DNA of 8,843 bases from Bacteroidales bacterium (GCA_008933525.1 WBUV01000101.1:1-8843); one strand, 5' to 3'. Counted from the first letter of the stretch, positions 1 to 6,889 are shown. Notes: generated from the letters alone by a model not told the origin. Numbers and translations are program-made.

Positions 1-161
1 ATATAGAACCTCTTTTTTTATTACGCAAGGGGCAAATTAATATTTTTTTTACAAAAAATCAATTTTAAATTAAACTAAACTGATTTTCAGTAAAATAATT
101 TTCTATTTATTTTTAAAATTCTCAGAAAGATGAAAAACGTAATGAAAAACTCATACCTTAA

Positions 162-890
162 TTATAAGTGTCGAGTCAATAAAAATTCTTCGGCTAGTTT
201 TAAGGCATCGGGTTTACCAACATCAAGAATGAAGTTTTCGTCGAGATTGACTCCTATAATACGGTTATCTTTACAGAGATTAAGGTAGGCATCGACTATA
301 GAAAACACTCCTTGAGTTGAAATCAACTCAAAAATTCGTGGTGAAATGACGTGGATTCCTGCAAATGCATAGGCATCGAGAACCGTTTTGTGCATATTGG
401 GGAATATTGATTTCCCCGTTAGCATATTACGCCAACCCGATAAGAGCATATCTTCATCGAATAAAAACACTCTTGATGATTCGCGACGGCTAACTGCTAA
501 AGTTGCTAGAGCATCTTTTGTCTTGTGAGTTTCAACTAATTCTTTCAGATTGATGTCGGAAATAATATCAACATTGTGTACCAAAAAAGGCTCATCACAA
601 TCGAGAAACCGTCGTGCATGAATTATTCCACCTCCTGTATCCAATAATCTGTCGGACTCATCGGATATATATATTGATGAATTAAACTTTCTTTCAGATA
701 AGAACTCGTAGATCATAGGTGCAAAGTGATGCACATTGATTACTATATGATTGAAACCTTGCGATATAAGGTTATCAACACAATACTCCAATAGGGTTTT
801 GCCTCCAACCTCAACAAGAGCTTTGGGTTTATCGGCAGTTAAAGGCATTAACCTAGTTCCAAGACCAGCAGCAAGAATCATTGCTTTCAT
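162..890 (-). CDS. murU: MurU-like sugar-1-phosphate nucleotidyltransferase
   Basis: Predicted cytoplasmic nucleotidyltransferase of the NTP_transferase (GT-A-like) family, 242 residues. The N-terminus carries the nucleotide-binding signature GLGTRLMPLTADKPK (residues 9-23). LDTGGGI (83-89) matches the equivalent LETGGGI of Pseudomonas MurU, and NVD (106-108) and D223 in ILDVGKPD are the expected metal-binding acidic positions. Length is close to MurU (about 223 residues) and well short of glucose-1-phosphate thymidylyltransferases or GlmU, and there is no acyltransferase repeat domain. MurU converts MurNAc-1-phosphate and UTP to UDP-MurNAc in cell-wall recycling. The AmgK-like kinase gene two positions upstream on the same strand supports that role. 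Start ATG at 890 puts the signature at the normal distance from the N-terminus. Substrate is inferred; a mannose-1-phosphate or other sugar-1-phosphate nucleotidyltransferase remains possible. Confidence 0.82.
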   Translation of the reverse strand: MKAMILAAGLGTRLMPLTADKPKALVEVGGKTLLEYCVDNLISQGFNHIVINVHHFAPMIYEFLSERKFNSSIYISDESDRLLDTGGGIIHARRFLDCDEPFLVHNVDIISDINLKELVETHKTKDALATLAVSRRESSRVFLFDEDMLLSGWRNMLTGKSIFPNMHKTVLDAYAFAGIHVISPRIFELISTQGVFSIVDAYLNLCKDNRIIGVNLDENFILDVGKPDALKLAEEFLLTRHL

Positions 891-934
891 TCCAGTATCT
901 GTATGCTTTAATGTATCTAAAGATAATTATTATT

Positions 935-955
935 GTGACTAGTGACAAGTGACTA
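935..955. repeat. Three tandem 7-bp units between zinc-ribbon and murU genes
   Basis: Three head-to-tail heptamers read GTGACTA, GTGACAA and GTGACTA on the plus strand, in the 92-bp gap between the zinc-ribbon gene and murU. The period of seven is clear by eye. The function is unknown; it may be a slippage-prone spacer that varies in copy number between strains. Confidence 0.6.
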
Positions 956-982
956 GAAACATAAAAAAAGGTAATAAAAACA

Positions 983-1114
983 TCAACCATCGACTTTTTT
1001 AGGTTTGCAGAGTTTATCCTTACTGTTTGATGCAGCACCACACTTACCACAATAGAACTCTTTATTATCGGGCTTCTCCTTTGCTTTACCTTTTTCACAC
1101 TTTTTCTTTGGCAT
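983..1114 (-). CDS. 43-residue zinc-ribbon protein
   Basis: Short gene beginning ATG at 1114 and ending TGA at 983-985, encoding MPKKKCEKGKAKEKPDNKEF followed by YCGKCG and an LCKPKK tail. Four cysteines (C6, C22, C25, C36) include one CxxC knuckle (22-25), consistent with a small zinc ribbon. The protein is highly basic and lysine-rich, with no signal peptide or membrane segment. Small proteins of this build (MPKKK start, CxxCG, LCKPKK end) occur in Bacteroidota and some other anaerobes, with no function known to me. It starts only 4 bp after the stop of the kinase-RapZ gene, so it is almost certainly co-transcribed and perhaps translationally coupled. A longer frame on the same strand overlapping this stretch (853-1098) is a shadow. 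The ordered cysteines and tight spacing argue that this is a real gene. Confidence 0.75.
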   Translation of the reverse strand: MPKKKCEKGKAKEKPDNKEFYCGKCGAASNSKDKLCKPKKVDG

Positions 1115-1118
1115 AAAT

Positions 1119-2525
1119 CTATCTGTTAATTTCGCAATGTTTTACAACGATATTAACATTGTAATGCTCAGAAAGTTTTTTTGCCAATAAATTTGTGCAG
1201 TAAACAGAACGATGCTGACCTCCTGTACATCCAAAAGCTATAGCAAGGTGCTTAAAATCTCTCTCTATGTAATTATCTATTGCAGAGGAAACTATATCGA
1301 ACACGCGATTATTAAACACCGCAACCTCTTCTATTTCATTTAAATAATCGGCAACATCCTTATCGAACCCAGTGAGCGGCTTATACCTATCAATTCTGCC
1401 TGGGTTTGGTAAAAATCGACAATCGAATATAAAACCACCTCCGTGTTCGGGATGAATCTCCGGATAACCTTTCTTAAAAGAAAAGCTTGTAATAGATACA
1501 GTTAACCCATCGGGTTCATCAACACTATCTTTTGCTATAAGATTACTATACTCCTTGAGCAAAGATGCGATGTAACCAAACTCGCCAACACGGGTTGTGC
1601 CAGCTAAATCCAAATAATTTGCAACTGCGTTGGGTATGCTTTGAATAAAATGAGTTTTCTTCTCAAAAAAGCCCCTAAAACCATACGCTCCAAGTGTCTG
1701 AACAATTCTGAACATCACCATAAATGGGAAGATATTTCTCAAATGCTCAGCATCAATCCGTCGATGGATTGAGAGTTCATCTATATAAACGTGAAATAAC
1801 TTTTGCCTTAACTCAGACGAAAAGCCAGCCTTTGCCTGATAAAGTAACGATGCCAAATCGTACAAGCATGGTCCTAAGCGTCCTCCCTGAAAATCGATAA
1901 AGTACAATTGGTTATCCTTAACCATTATATTCCTTGACTGAAAGTCGCGATAGTGAAAGTAGTTTAAATCCTCAGCTAAAAGAATATCGGCAATGCGATT
2001 GAACTCATCCTCCAGTTTAACTTCGCTGAAAGTAAGTCCGCTTGGCTTGAGAAAATTATACTTGAAGTAGTTTAAATCCCACATTACAGAGCGTTTATCG
2101 AACGAGGGAATTGGAAAACACTTTGATGAATCTAACCCCTCGAAACCCTTCACCTGAAAGTGAACTAACTGCCTAACGGTTCTTTCCAATAAATCATCGG
2201 AATTTGAACTGATGCTGTTTTTGGTTATCAAATCGAACAGAGAAACAGAACCTAAATCGGTTTGAAGGTAGTACTTTTCGCACGATGAGATTGCTACAAC
2301 CTCGGGTACATTTAACTTCTTATTCGAAAAATGTTTCGATAAGTAGAAAAAAGCTCTATTCTCATCAATGTCATTATTAAAAGCACCAATCAGCGTGTTG
2401 CCATCCTTATACAACCGAAAATAAATACGTGGCGAACCTGACGCAGGAAGCATCTCCACTTTATCGGGTTTTTCCTTAAAATTATTCTCGTAAAGTTGAA
2501 CTATACTATTAATATGTTGATTCAT
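1119..2525 (-). CDS. AmgK-like aminosugar kinase fused to RapZ C-terminal domain
   Basis: A 468-residue two-domain protein. Residues about 1-300 form an APH/choline-kinase-type phosphotransferase: HYRDFQSRN (191-199) is the catalytic HxDxxxxN loop and IDFQGGRLGP (from 210) carries the metal-binding Asp. This type includes AmgK, the anomeric MurNAc/GlcNAc kinase. Residues about 341-468 match the RapZ (YvcJ) C-terminal domain, with FDCRFLPNP (367-375), a KPLTGFDKDV segment and GCTGGQHRSVY (432-442). The RapZ N-terminal P-loop domain is absent and the kinase takes its place. In E. coli this C-terminal domain senses glucosamine-6-phosphate. I chose ATG at 2525: the 17 extra residues of the longer frame (from 2576) come from an AT-rich spacer and overlap the preceding gene. 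It lies in one run with DUF554, zinc-ribbon and murU genes. Kinase substrate and regulation by aminosugar phosphate are inferences. Confidence 0.88.
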   Translation of the reverse strand: MNQHINSIVQLYENNFKEKPDKVEMLPASGSPRIYFRLYKDGNTLIGAFNNDIDENRAFFYLSKHFSNKKLNVPEVVAISSCEKYYLQTDLGSVSLFDLITKNSISSNSDDLLERTVRQLVHFQVKGFEGLDSSKCFPIPSFDKRSVMWDLNYFKYNFLKPSGLTFSEVKLEDEFNRIADILLAEDLNYFHYRDFQSRNIMVKDNQLYFIDFQGGRLGPCLYDLASLLYQAKAGFSSELRQKLFHVYIDELSIHRRIDAEHLRNIFPFMVMFRIVQTLGAYGFRGFFEKKTHFIQSIPNAVANYLDLAGTTRVGEFGYIASLLKEYSNLIAKDSVDEPDGLTVSITSFSFKKGYPEIHPEHGGGFIFDCRFLPNPGRIDRYKPLTGFDKDVADYLNEIEEVAVFNNRVFDIVSSAIDNYIERDFKHLAIAFGCTGGQHRSVYCTNLLAKKLSEHYNVNIVVKHCEINR

Positions 2526-2568
2526 CTTGAAGTTTAAATTTATAAAGTGAAAAGTTGAAAAAGAAAAA

Positions 2569-3246
2569 CTATCCAAACAGATAAACTAAAGGTATAATAA
2601 AAAGTAACGCTGGTAAAATATTGAGCACGTCAATCTTTTTGATATCAAGGATGTTCAATCCTAAACCAATTAGCAGAACTCCTCCGACTGCGGATAGTTC
2701 ACCAATCATTAATGGTGTTAGGCTCTCTCCTATCAACGAAGCCAAGAATGTAAGACCTCCCTGATATATTATTAATGGTACAATAGAAAACAGAACTCCA
2801 AAACCCAACGATGAGGCCAAAGCAATGGACGAGAAACCATCCATCAGACTTTTTACATAGAAAAGTTTAGGTTCACCGCCTGTCCCCTCCTCTATTGCCC
2901 CTAGTATGGTTAAAGAACCCATACAGTACATCAAAAAGGCAACCACCATTCCTTCGGAGAATTTATCGCCCTTAAGGTTGAATCTGGTTTTAATTTTATC
3001 GCCCCAGCCCTCTACTATGGATTGAAGATTAATTGCAGTTCCCACCAAAGCACCAAGGATTAAACTAAATACTAGCAATAGTGGTTTTTCGGTTTTTAGT
3101 CCCATAGAGAAACCAAGCAATAAGGTAAAAATTCCTATCACTTGAAAAAAAACAGCGATATACTTCTTTGGTAACTTATTGTTTAAAATTAGGCCTAAAA
3201 TACCTCCTGCTATAATAGCCGCAGCATTAATAATGGTTCCGATCAT
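2569..3246 (-). CDS. DUF554 family membrane protein
   Basis: Integral inner-membrane protein of 225 residues, recognised as the DUF554 family (E. coli YqgA, B. subtilis YdfK), whose usual length is about 225-235. Roughly seven hydrophobic segments are visible, including residues 4-21, 30-48, 56-72, 99-117, 140-161 and 207-224. Family-type features are the glycine-rich N-terminus (AAAIIAGGILGLIL), the central MGSLTILGAIEEG (109-121), KSLMDGFSS (132-140) and the late GGVLLIGLGLNIL stretch. The molecular function of the family is not established; a transport role is often assumed. It is the first gene of the leftward run and is followed after 43 bp by the kinase-RapZ gene, so co-transcription is likely but a functional link is not shown. 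Start ATG at 3246 fits the family N-terminus. Confidence 0.9.
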   Translation of the reverse strand: MIGTIINAAAIIAGGILGLILNNKLPKKYIAVFFQVIGIFTLLLGFSMGLKTEKPLLLVFSLILGALVGTAINLQSIVEGWGDKIKTRFNLKGDKFSEGMVVAFLMYCMGSLTILGAIEEGTGGEPKLFYVKSLMDGFSSIALASSLGFGVLFSIVPLIIYQGGLTFLASLIGESLTPLMIGELSAVGGVLLIGLGLNILDIKKIDVLNILPALLFIIPLVYLFG

Positions 3247-3315
3247 AAATATAGTTTCAATTAAATGCTAAAATATAGTAATGATGTGTAAATGCATTCT
3301 ATTTGGATTAAAAAA

Positions 3316-3345
3316 TTGCGACAATATCAAAAAATATTAACTTTG
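3316..3345 (+). promoter_or_regulatory. Candidate Bacteroidota-type promoter for the 3433 gene
   Basis: TAACTTTG at 3338-3345 fits the Bacteroidota -7 box TAnnTTTG, and TTG at 3316-3318 lies 19 bp upstream, as expected for the -33 box. It points at the plus-strand gene, with its ATG 87 bp beyond the box, which would give a leader of about 80 nt. Found by eye only, in AT-rich DNA where chance matches occur. Confidence 0.45.
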
Positions 3346-3379
3346 ATAAAAATATAGATGAAATTATTGGTTAATTAAC

Positions 3380-3412
3380 TTCAACTTATAAGTTAAACAT
3401 CAGTAAGTTGAA
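3380..3412 (+). promoter_or_regulatory. Inverted repeats in the leader of the 3433 gene
   Basis: TTCAACTT (3380-3387) and AAGTTGAA (3405-3412) form an 8-bp inverted repeat with a 17-nt loop. Overlapping its left arm is a perfect 12-bp palindrome, AACTTATAAGTT (3383-3394). The two pairings are mutually exclusive. They lie between the candidate promoter and the start codon, so they could be an operator or a leader RNA structure. Function is unknown. Confidence 0.4.
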
Positions 3413-3432
3413 ATTGAAATTGGTGTATTTGT

Positions 3433-3891
3433 ATGAGGTTAAGCTTAATGAAGAAAAGCGAAATCATTGATTTCGTTGAGTTTAACATAACAGGCGATGC
3501 AGAAAACTACAATAGGTGCGATGATGAATCACTCTATCTATCGGCTGATGTATTCAATATATTTGCGGGCTGCTTTGAACGTAGCAACCATTTATTTGAC
3601 TTTGTTGCCCCTACTCTTTACAATAGTCGAAGATTTATTCCTTTGCGAAACGAATTACTCTCAAATCTAGAGGTATTACTAGCAATAAACAATATTGCAC
3701 AATTCCAAAACTACCTTTCGGGAATTTTCTTGGGTAAAGATTTACTCAAAGTATTGAGTGCTTTTGACCCCAACTACGAAAAACACTGGAGAGGATATAT
3801 GCGTAAAATTATCCAAGTTAACAGGCATTTAATGCGTTTGGTAGATTTATGCATAGAGGAGGAACGAGTGCTTTGGGTTATTCCGTTCTAA
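3433..3891 (+). CDS. Hypothetical protein, 152 residues
   Basis: The only plus-strand gene I accept. I do not recognise a family. The protein is 152 residues, lacks a signal peptide or membrane segment, and looks mostly helical in its second half (about 73-147), with a basic stretch around KHWRGYMRKIIQVNRH (117-132). Three cysteines (29, 47, 140) form no metal-binding pattern. A second Met at codon 6 (MKKSE, base 3448) could be the true start. Support for being real comes from an uninterrupted frame in AT-rich DNA with ordinary amino-acid composition, a candidate promoter and 186 bp of divergent spacer from the DUF554 gene. Its stop at 3889-3891 overlaps the 3' end of pdxB by 14 bp on the opposite strand, with no terminator visible between them. 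It may be a lineage-restricted cytoplasmic protein. Confidence 0.65.
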   Translation: MRLSLMKKSEIIDFVEFNITGDAENYNRCDDESLYLSADVFNIFAGCFERSNHLFDFVAPTLYNSRRFIPLRNELLSNLEVLLAINNIAQFQNYLSGIFLGKDLLKVLSAFDPNYEKHWRGYMRKIIQVNRHLMRLVDLCIEEERVLWVIPF

Positions 3892-4972
3892 CCGAAAACC
3901 CGATTTTCTTTAAATAATCAGAATACTTAGAGTATAAATCCACAGTGTGACCGCTAAAATCGCGACGGTAGTTATAATTATTCCTCAAATTCTCGAAACT
4001 CTCGAAGGTATTCCTTAAATCATCGCCCAAAATATTATAGGTTGATTTAATTGCTGCAGCAATGTTTGTGGGATTAGTAAGTTTTATCTTTTCAACTAAA
4101 GGATTTGGAGAGGGAAGCCAAGGGCTAATACCCAGATTAAAGAACTGACTTAGCGAATCAATAACCATTTTTGTCCCCATTACCTTTCCTTCCAATGAGT
4201 AGCCTGCAATGTGAGGTGTTGCAATAATTGTTTTGCGAAGCAATTCCACAGACAAATTGGGTTCATTCTCCCAAACATCCAATGCAACTTGCGCATTAGG
4301 ATTAGATTCCAAAAAAGAGATTAACCCCTCTGTATTAAGAACCTCGCCCCTAGAGGAATTGACTATGTACACATTGGGCTTACATAATGCTATGGAATGA
4401 TGGTTTAGCATATGGAAGGTTCTATCAACCCCTTCGTAATTTAGAGGAACATGAAAGGTGATAATATCTGATTCCCTTAAAACGGTTTCAAAATCGACAT
4501 AATCAGTTAAATCCTCATTTCTTTTTCGCGGTGGGTCGCAGCAAAGGACTTTCATTCCTAAAACCCTAGCAAGGTCAACCACTTTTTTCCCAACATTTCC
4601 AACCCCTACAACACCAATGGTCAATCCTGATAAATTCGTTGAATTTAAGTCTGCCCAATGAATAAGCGCTGTAGCAACCCACTGCTGTACCCCAGCTGAG
4701 TTACAACCAGGAGCGTTTACCCAAGTGATATTGTTGTTAGCACAGTAATTTGTATCGATATGGTCGAACCCAATTGTGGCAGATCCAATAAACTTAACGT
4801 TGGAGCCCGATAGAAGATTTGAATCGCAAATTGTACGTGTACGAATAATTAATGCATCGGCACTGCGAACAATTTCAGATGTAATCTCAGAACCAGAGTA
4901 ATATTCAACATCAAAGAAAGGATCCAGAACACCTTTCAGAAATGGAATATTTTTATCGGCAATAAGACGCAT
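3878..4972 (-). CDS. pdxB: Erythronate-4-phosphate dehydrogenase PdxB
   Basis: NAD-dependent D-2-hydroxyacid dehydrogenase family, 364 residues. PdxB oxidises 4-phosphoerythronate in the DXP-dependent pyridoxal-phosphate pathway, in the cytoplasm. The start MRLIADKNIPF aligns with E. coli MKILVDENMPY. The Rossmann motif GVGNVG is at 123-128, followed by CCDPPR (around D146). Catalytic residues sit at R208 (SSRGEV), E237 (DVWENEP) and H254 (TPHIAGY), the positions I recall for PdxB itself. SATIGFDHID, NAPGCNSAGV and HIAGYSLEGK are also PdxB-like, and the C-terminal region (about 290-364) corresponds to the PdxB dimerisation domain, ending NYNYRRDFS..., which separates it from SerA or other 2-hydroxyacid dehydrogenases. 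The frame stays open to 5074, but those 34 extra residues are translated from the spacer and the hairpin repeat upstream, so ATG at 4972 is preferred. No other B6 gene is present here. Confidence 0.93.
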   Translation of the reverse strand: MRLIADKNIPFLKGVLDPFFDVEYYSGSEITSEIVRSADALIIRTRTICDSNLLSGSNVKFIGSATIGFDHIDTNYCANNNITWVNAPGCNSAGVQQWVATALIHWADLNSTNLSGLTIGVVGVGNVGKKVVDLARVLGMKVLCCDPPRKRNEDLTDYVDFETVLRESDIITFHVPLNYEGVDRTFHMLNHHSIALCKPNVYIVNSSRGEVLNTEGLISFLESNPNAQVALDVWENEPNLSVELLRKTIIATPHIAGYSLEGKVMGTKMVIDSLSQFFNLGISPWLPSPNPLVEKIKLTNPTNIAAAIKSTYNILGDDLRNTFESFENLRNNYNYRRDFSGHTVDLYSKYSDYLKKIGFSVRTE

Positions 4973-4986
4973 AACTGTGTTTTGTA

Positions 4987-5020
4987 CAAAGATATTCAAT
5001 TTTGTTAAGGTATGTTGCAA
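4987..5020 (-). promoter_or_regulatory. pdxB: Candidate promoter for pdxB
   Basis: Reading the minus strand, TATCTTTG (4994 down to 4987) fits the TAnnTTTG -7 box and ends 14 nt before the chosen pdxB ATG, so the leader would be only some 7-10 nt. TTG at 5020-5018 could be the -33 box, but its 23-bp spacing is longer than the usual 19-21. If real, it supports the short pdxB start, because the longer start would lie upstream of transcription. Confidence 0.4.
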
Positions 5021-5080
5021 GTCATGCTGAACTTGTTTCAGCATCATAATAATGAGACCCTGAAACAAGTTCAAGGTGAC
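5021..5080. repeat. 60-bp REP-type hairpin repeat between hlyD and pdxB
   Basis: An almost symmetrical inverted repeat. TGAACTTGTTTCAG (5028-5041) is perfectly complementary to CTGAAACAAGTTCA (5060-5073), with an 18-nt loop. Outer GTCA (5021-5024) pairs with TGAC (5077-5080) across symmetrical 3-nt internal loops. I recognise this core as a dispersed intergenic repeat seen in many bacterial genomes, often mistranslated as peptides such as TLKQVQGD or MLNLFQ; both strands here give such peptides. It fills most of the 128-bp gap between hlyD and pdxB and may act as an mRNA-end stabiliser or terminator for the export operon. No transposase is in the window. A RAYT-type (Y1) transposase elsewhere could be its source; that is inference. 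Confidence 0.8.
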
Positions 5081-5100
5081 AAAAGAATTGCAATCTATAC

Positions 5101-6399
5101 CTATTTTACCTTTTCCTTGTACAAATACTTGAAGTGGTTGAATAATCGTTGGAAAACTGTAAGTTCCTCGGTCGATATCTCAGCCGTTCCTCGCAGTTCT
5201 CTTTCGAGGTTTAATATTGTTCCGTATGACGTTACAGCACCATTGGGAAGTTTAGCCATAGCAGGAAAACCATTCTCGTTATATCCCGATGATATCGACG
5301 ATAAAACACCCTCAACCATTCCATACTCAATGTAGGGGTATCCATCGAGTTTAATATTCACGAGTTGATTAACCTTTACCTTACCTGCTCCCTCAAAAGG
5401 AACAACCATACGCACTTGAATTTCGCCCAAATTCTCAGGAATTATGGCAAAAATTGGTTCACCAGCCTTCACTTCCTGCAAATCGCTCCAAACACCCATA
5501 AACGATAGTTTTCCTGAAGATGGTGCTATCAACAAATAATTCTTTTCCCAAGTTGCCAAGGTACTTTTCAGCTGGTTGAACGCGTTAACAACATCATCGT
5601 AAACCTTTTGCTTCTGGGTTTCAAAATCGAGTTTTGTTTCGGCAATGGTTTGCTTTAACTTTTCAATGGAGATTGATGTATTAGATATGGTTAATTTGGA
5701 ACTTTCTAAGCTTTGTTGCTTTGCAAGTATTGTGGATTGCGATTTTTCGTAATCGGCCTGCGCAATAACTTTTCCTTGTAACAAAACAGAGTCGCGCTTA
5801 AATTGCTTAAAGGTTAAATCGTACTCCTTAAGTAAAAGTTTATATTGTTTATTCAGAAGTTTTAGATGATTGGTGTACCCTTTCAGTTCGCCTTCTAATG
5901 CATCAATCTTCTGTACATGATATTTCTGCTTGTGGAATAGAGTGTAGTTTGTTAAAGCAGTTGTAAAGCCCGAGTAACTACTCTGTACTTCTCCCAATGA
6001 TAAATTAAGAGCATTAAACTGATTTAGATAGTTCTCATTTAAAATGCTATCAACATTAAAATTCTTAATAATTATTGATAATCGAACAATATCCTCAAAT
6101 TTTGCAGGATTCTCAATTACGCCCAAGGTATCGCCTTTGTTAACCAGAATCCCGTCCTTTGCTACGTTCAACTGAGGTTTTCCGGTAGTCCGAGCAACAA
6201 CCACCGAGGGAGGATTCTCTGCAGTAATAACTGCTGCTGCTGTAACAATATCGGGATACTTAAAGAAAAAACTACCTGTAAAAACAGCACCAATTACTAT
6301 GAAAATAATTGTGATCCCCCAACGGATAATCCACCGTGGAGGCACTCCTAGTATTTCATTGATCTCTTCGGAACGAATATTTATTTGAGGCTCTTCCAT
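5101..6399 (-). CDS. HlyD-family membrane-fusion (adaptor) protein of a peptide exporter
   Basis: Periplasmic adaptor of 432 residues that partners the ABC exporter encoded just upstream and would link it to an outer-membrane TolC-type channel. A short cytoplasmic N-terminus is followed by one membrane segment (about 24-46, IIRWGITIIFIVIGAVF). The first lipoyl half lies about 65-97 (ILVNKGDTLGVIENP), then a long coiled-coil hairpin (about 155-285, Lys/Gln/Glu/Leu-rich). The second lipoyl half begins near IAPSSGKLSF (291-300), and the beta-barrel C-terminal region ends with RGTAEISTEELTVFQRLFN, typical of bacteriocin-export HlyD proteins. I chose ATG at 6399; the longer frame needs a TTG at 6411 inside the transporter gene. 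Spacing to the transporter stop is one base (TAG-A-ATG), indicating an operon with probable translational coupling. The gene is intact although its partner is interrupted. Confidence 0.9.
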   Translation of the reverse strand: MEEPQINIRSEEINEILGVPPRWIIRWGITIIFIVIGAVFTGSFFFKYPDIVTAAAVITAENPPSVVVARTTGKPQLNVAKDGILVNKGDTLGVIENPAKFEDIVRLSIIIKNFNVDSILNENYLNQFNALNLSLGEVQSSYSGFTTALTNYTLFHKQKYHVQKIDALEGELKGYTNHLKLLNKQYKLLLKEYDLTFKQFKRDSVLLQGKVIAQADYEKSQSTILAKQQSLESSKLTISNTSISIEKLKQTIAETKLDFETQKQKVYDDVVNAFNQLKSTLATWEKNYLLIAPSSGKLSFMGVWSDLQEVKAGEPIFAIIPENLGEIQVRMVVPFEGAGKVKVNQLVNIKLDGYPYIEYGMVEGVLSSISSGYNENGFPAMAKLPNGAVTSYGTILNLERELRGTAEISTEELTVFQRLFNHFKYLYKEKVK

Positions 6400-6400
6400 T

Positions 6401-6886
6401 CTACAGTTCAAGTTGATTTTTTACCAATGTATAGTAGGCTCCTTTTTTTGCAGTTAACTCCTTATGAGTTCCAACTTCCACAACATTGCCTTTTTCCAAA
6501 ACAATAATTTGGTCGGCATTCTTCACAGTGCTTAACCTATGTGCCACAACAACAGCCGTTCTGCCCTTAAAGAACTCCTGAAGATTCTCCAGAATCATTC
6601 GCTCGTTACTTGCATCCAATGAGTTGGTGGCCTCATCGAAGAAAATATACTTGGGATTCTTGTACACCGAACGGGCAATAAGAATCCGCTGTTTCTGTCC
6701 TTGACTTAATCCGTGCCCTTCGCCTCCAATTTTAGTGTTGAACCCAAGAGGCAACGATGTTATAAAGTCGTAGATGTTGGCAATTTTAGCAGCTCTTATC
6801 AACTGCTGCTTATCGATACTCTCCGCACCAGGTGCTATGTTATGTGCAATGGTATCGGAAAAGATAAAACCATCCTGCATAACCAC
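6401..6886 (-). CDS. ABC exporter, C-terminal ATPase fragment (after the TGA)
   Basis: The 161-codon continuation of the transporter frame beyond the TGA. It carries the Q-loop (VMQDGFIF, residues 2-9), the ABC signature LSQGQ (60-64), Walker B IFFDE (81-85), a D-loop (SLDA) and the H-loop His116 (VAHRLST). Walker A is missing because it lies in the upstream piece. The residues are well conserved, arguing that it was under selection until very recently. A GTG at 6884-6886, two codons after the TGA, could in principle restart translation, but no ribosome-binding site is visible and half an ATPase domain is not expected to fold alone. It most likely represents the 3' part of a single broken gene. 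Its TAG is followed after one base by the hlyD start. Confidence 0.7.
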   Translation of the reverse strand: MVMQDGFIFSDTIAHNIAPGAESIDKQQLIRAAKIANIYDFITSLPLGFNTKIGGEGHGLSQGQKQRILIARSVYKNPKYIFFDEATNSLDASNERMILENLQEFFKGRTAVVVAHRLSTVKNADQIIVLEKGNVVEVGTHKELTAKKGAYYTLVKNQLEL

Positions 6887-6889
6887 ACC

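Noticed and set aside
55..87. Possible terminator downstream of murU (AAAATCA and TGATTTT arms)
   Set aside because: The arms are short, AT-only apart from one pair, and 19 nt apart; too weak to call in such AT-rich DNA.
853..1098. 81-codon minus-strand frame
   Set aside because: It overlaps the 5' end of murU and the zinc-ribbon gene in another frame, includes the heptamer repeat, and its translation resembles nothing known.
2526..2576. N-terminal 17-residue extension of the kinase-RapZ gene
   Set aside because: The residues derive from a TTTTCA-rich AT spacer, overlap the DUF554 stop, and precede a good Met; the spacer has loosely repeated GTGAAAA/GTTGAAA units but no clear array.
5012..5335. 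Plus-strand frame beginning in the hairpin repeat
   Set aside because: Most of it is antisense to the conserved end of hlyD, and its first part is translated repeat DNA.
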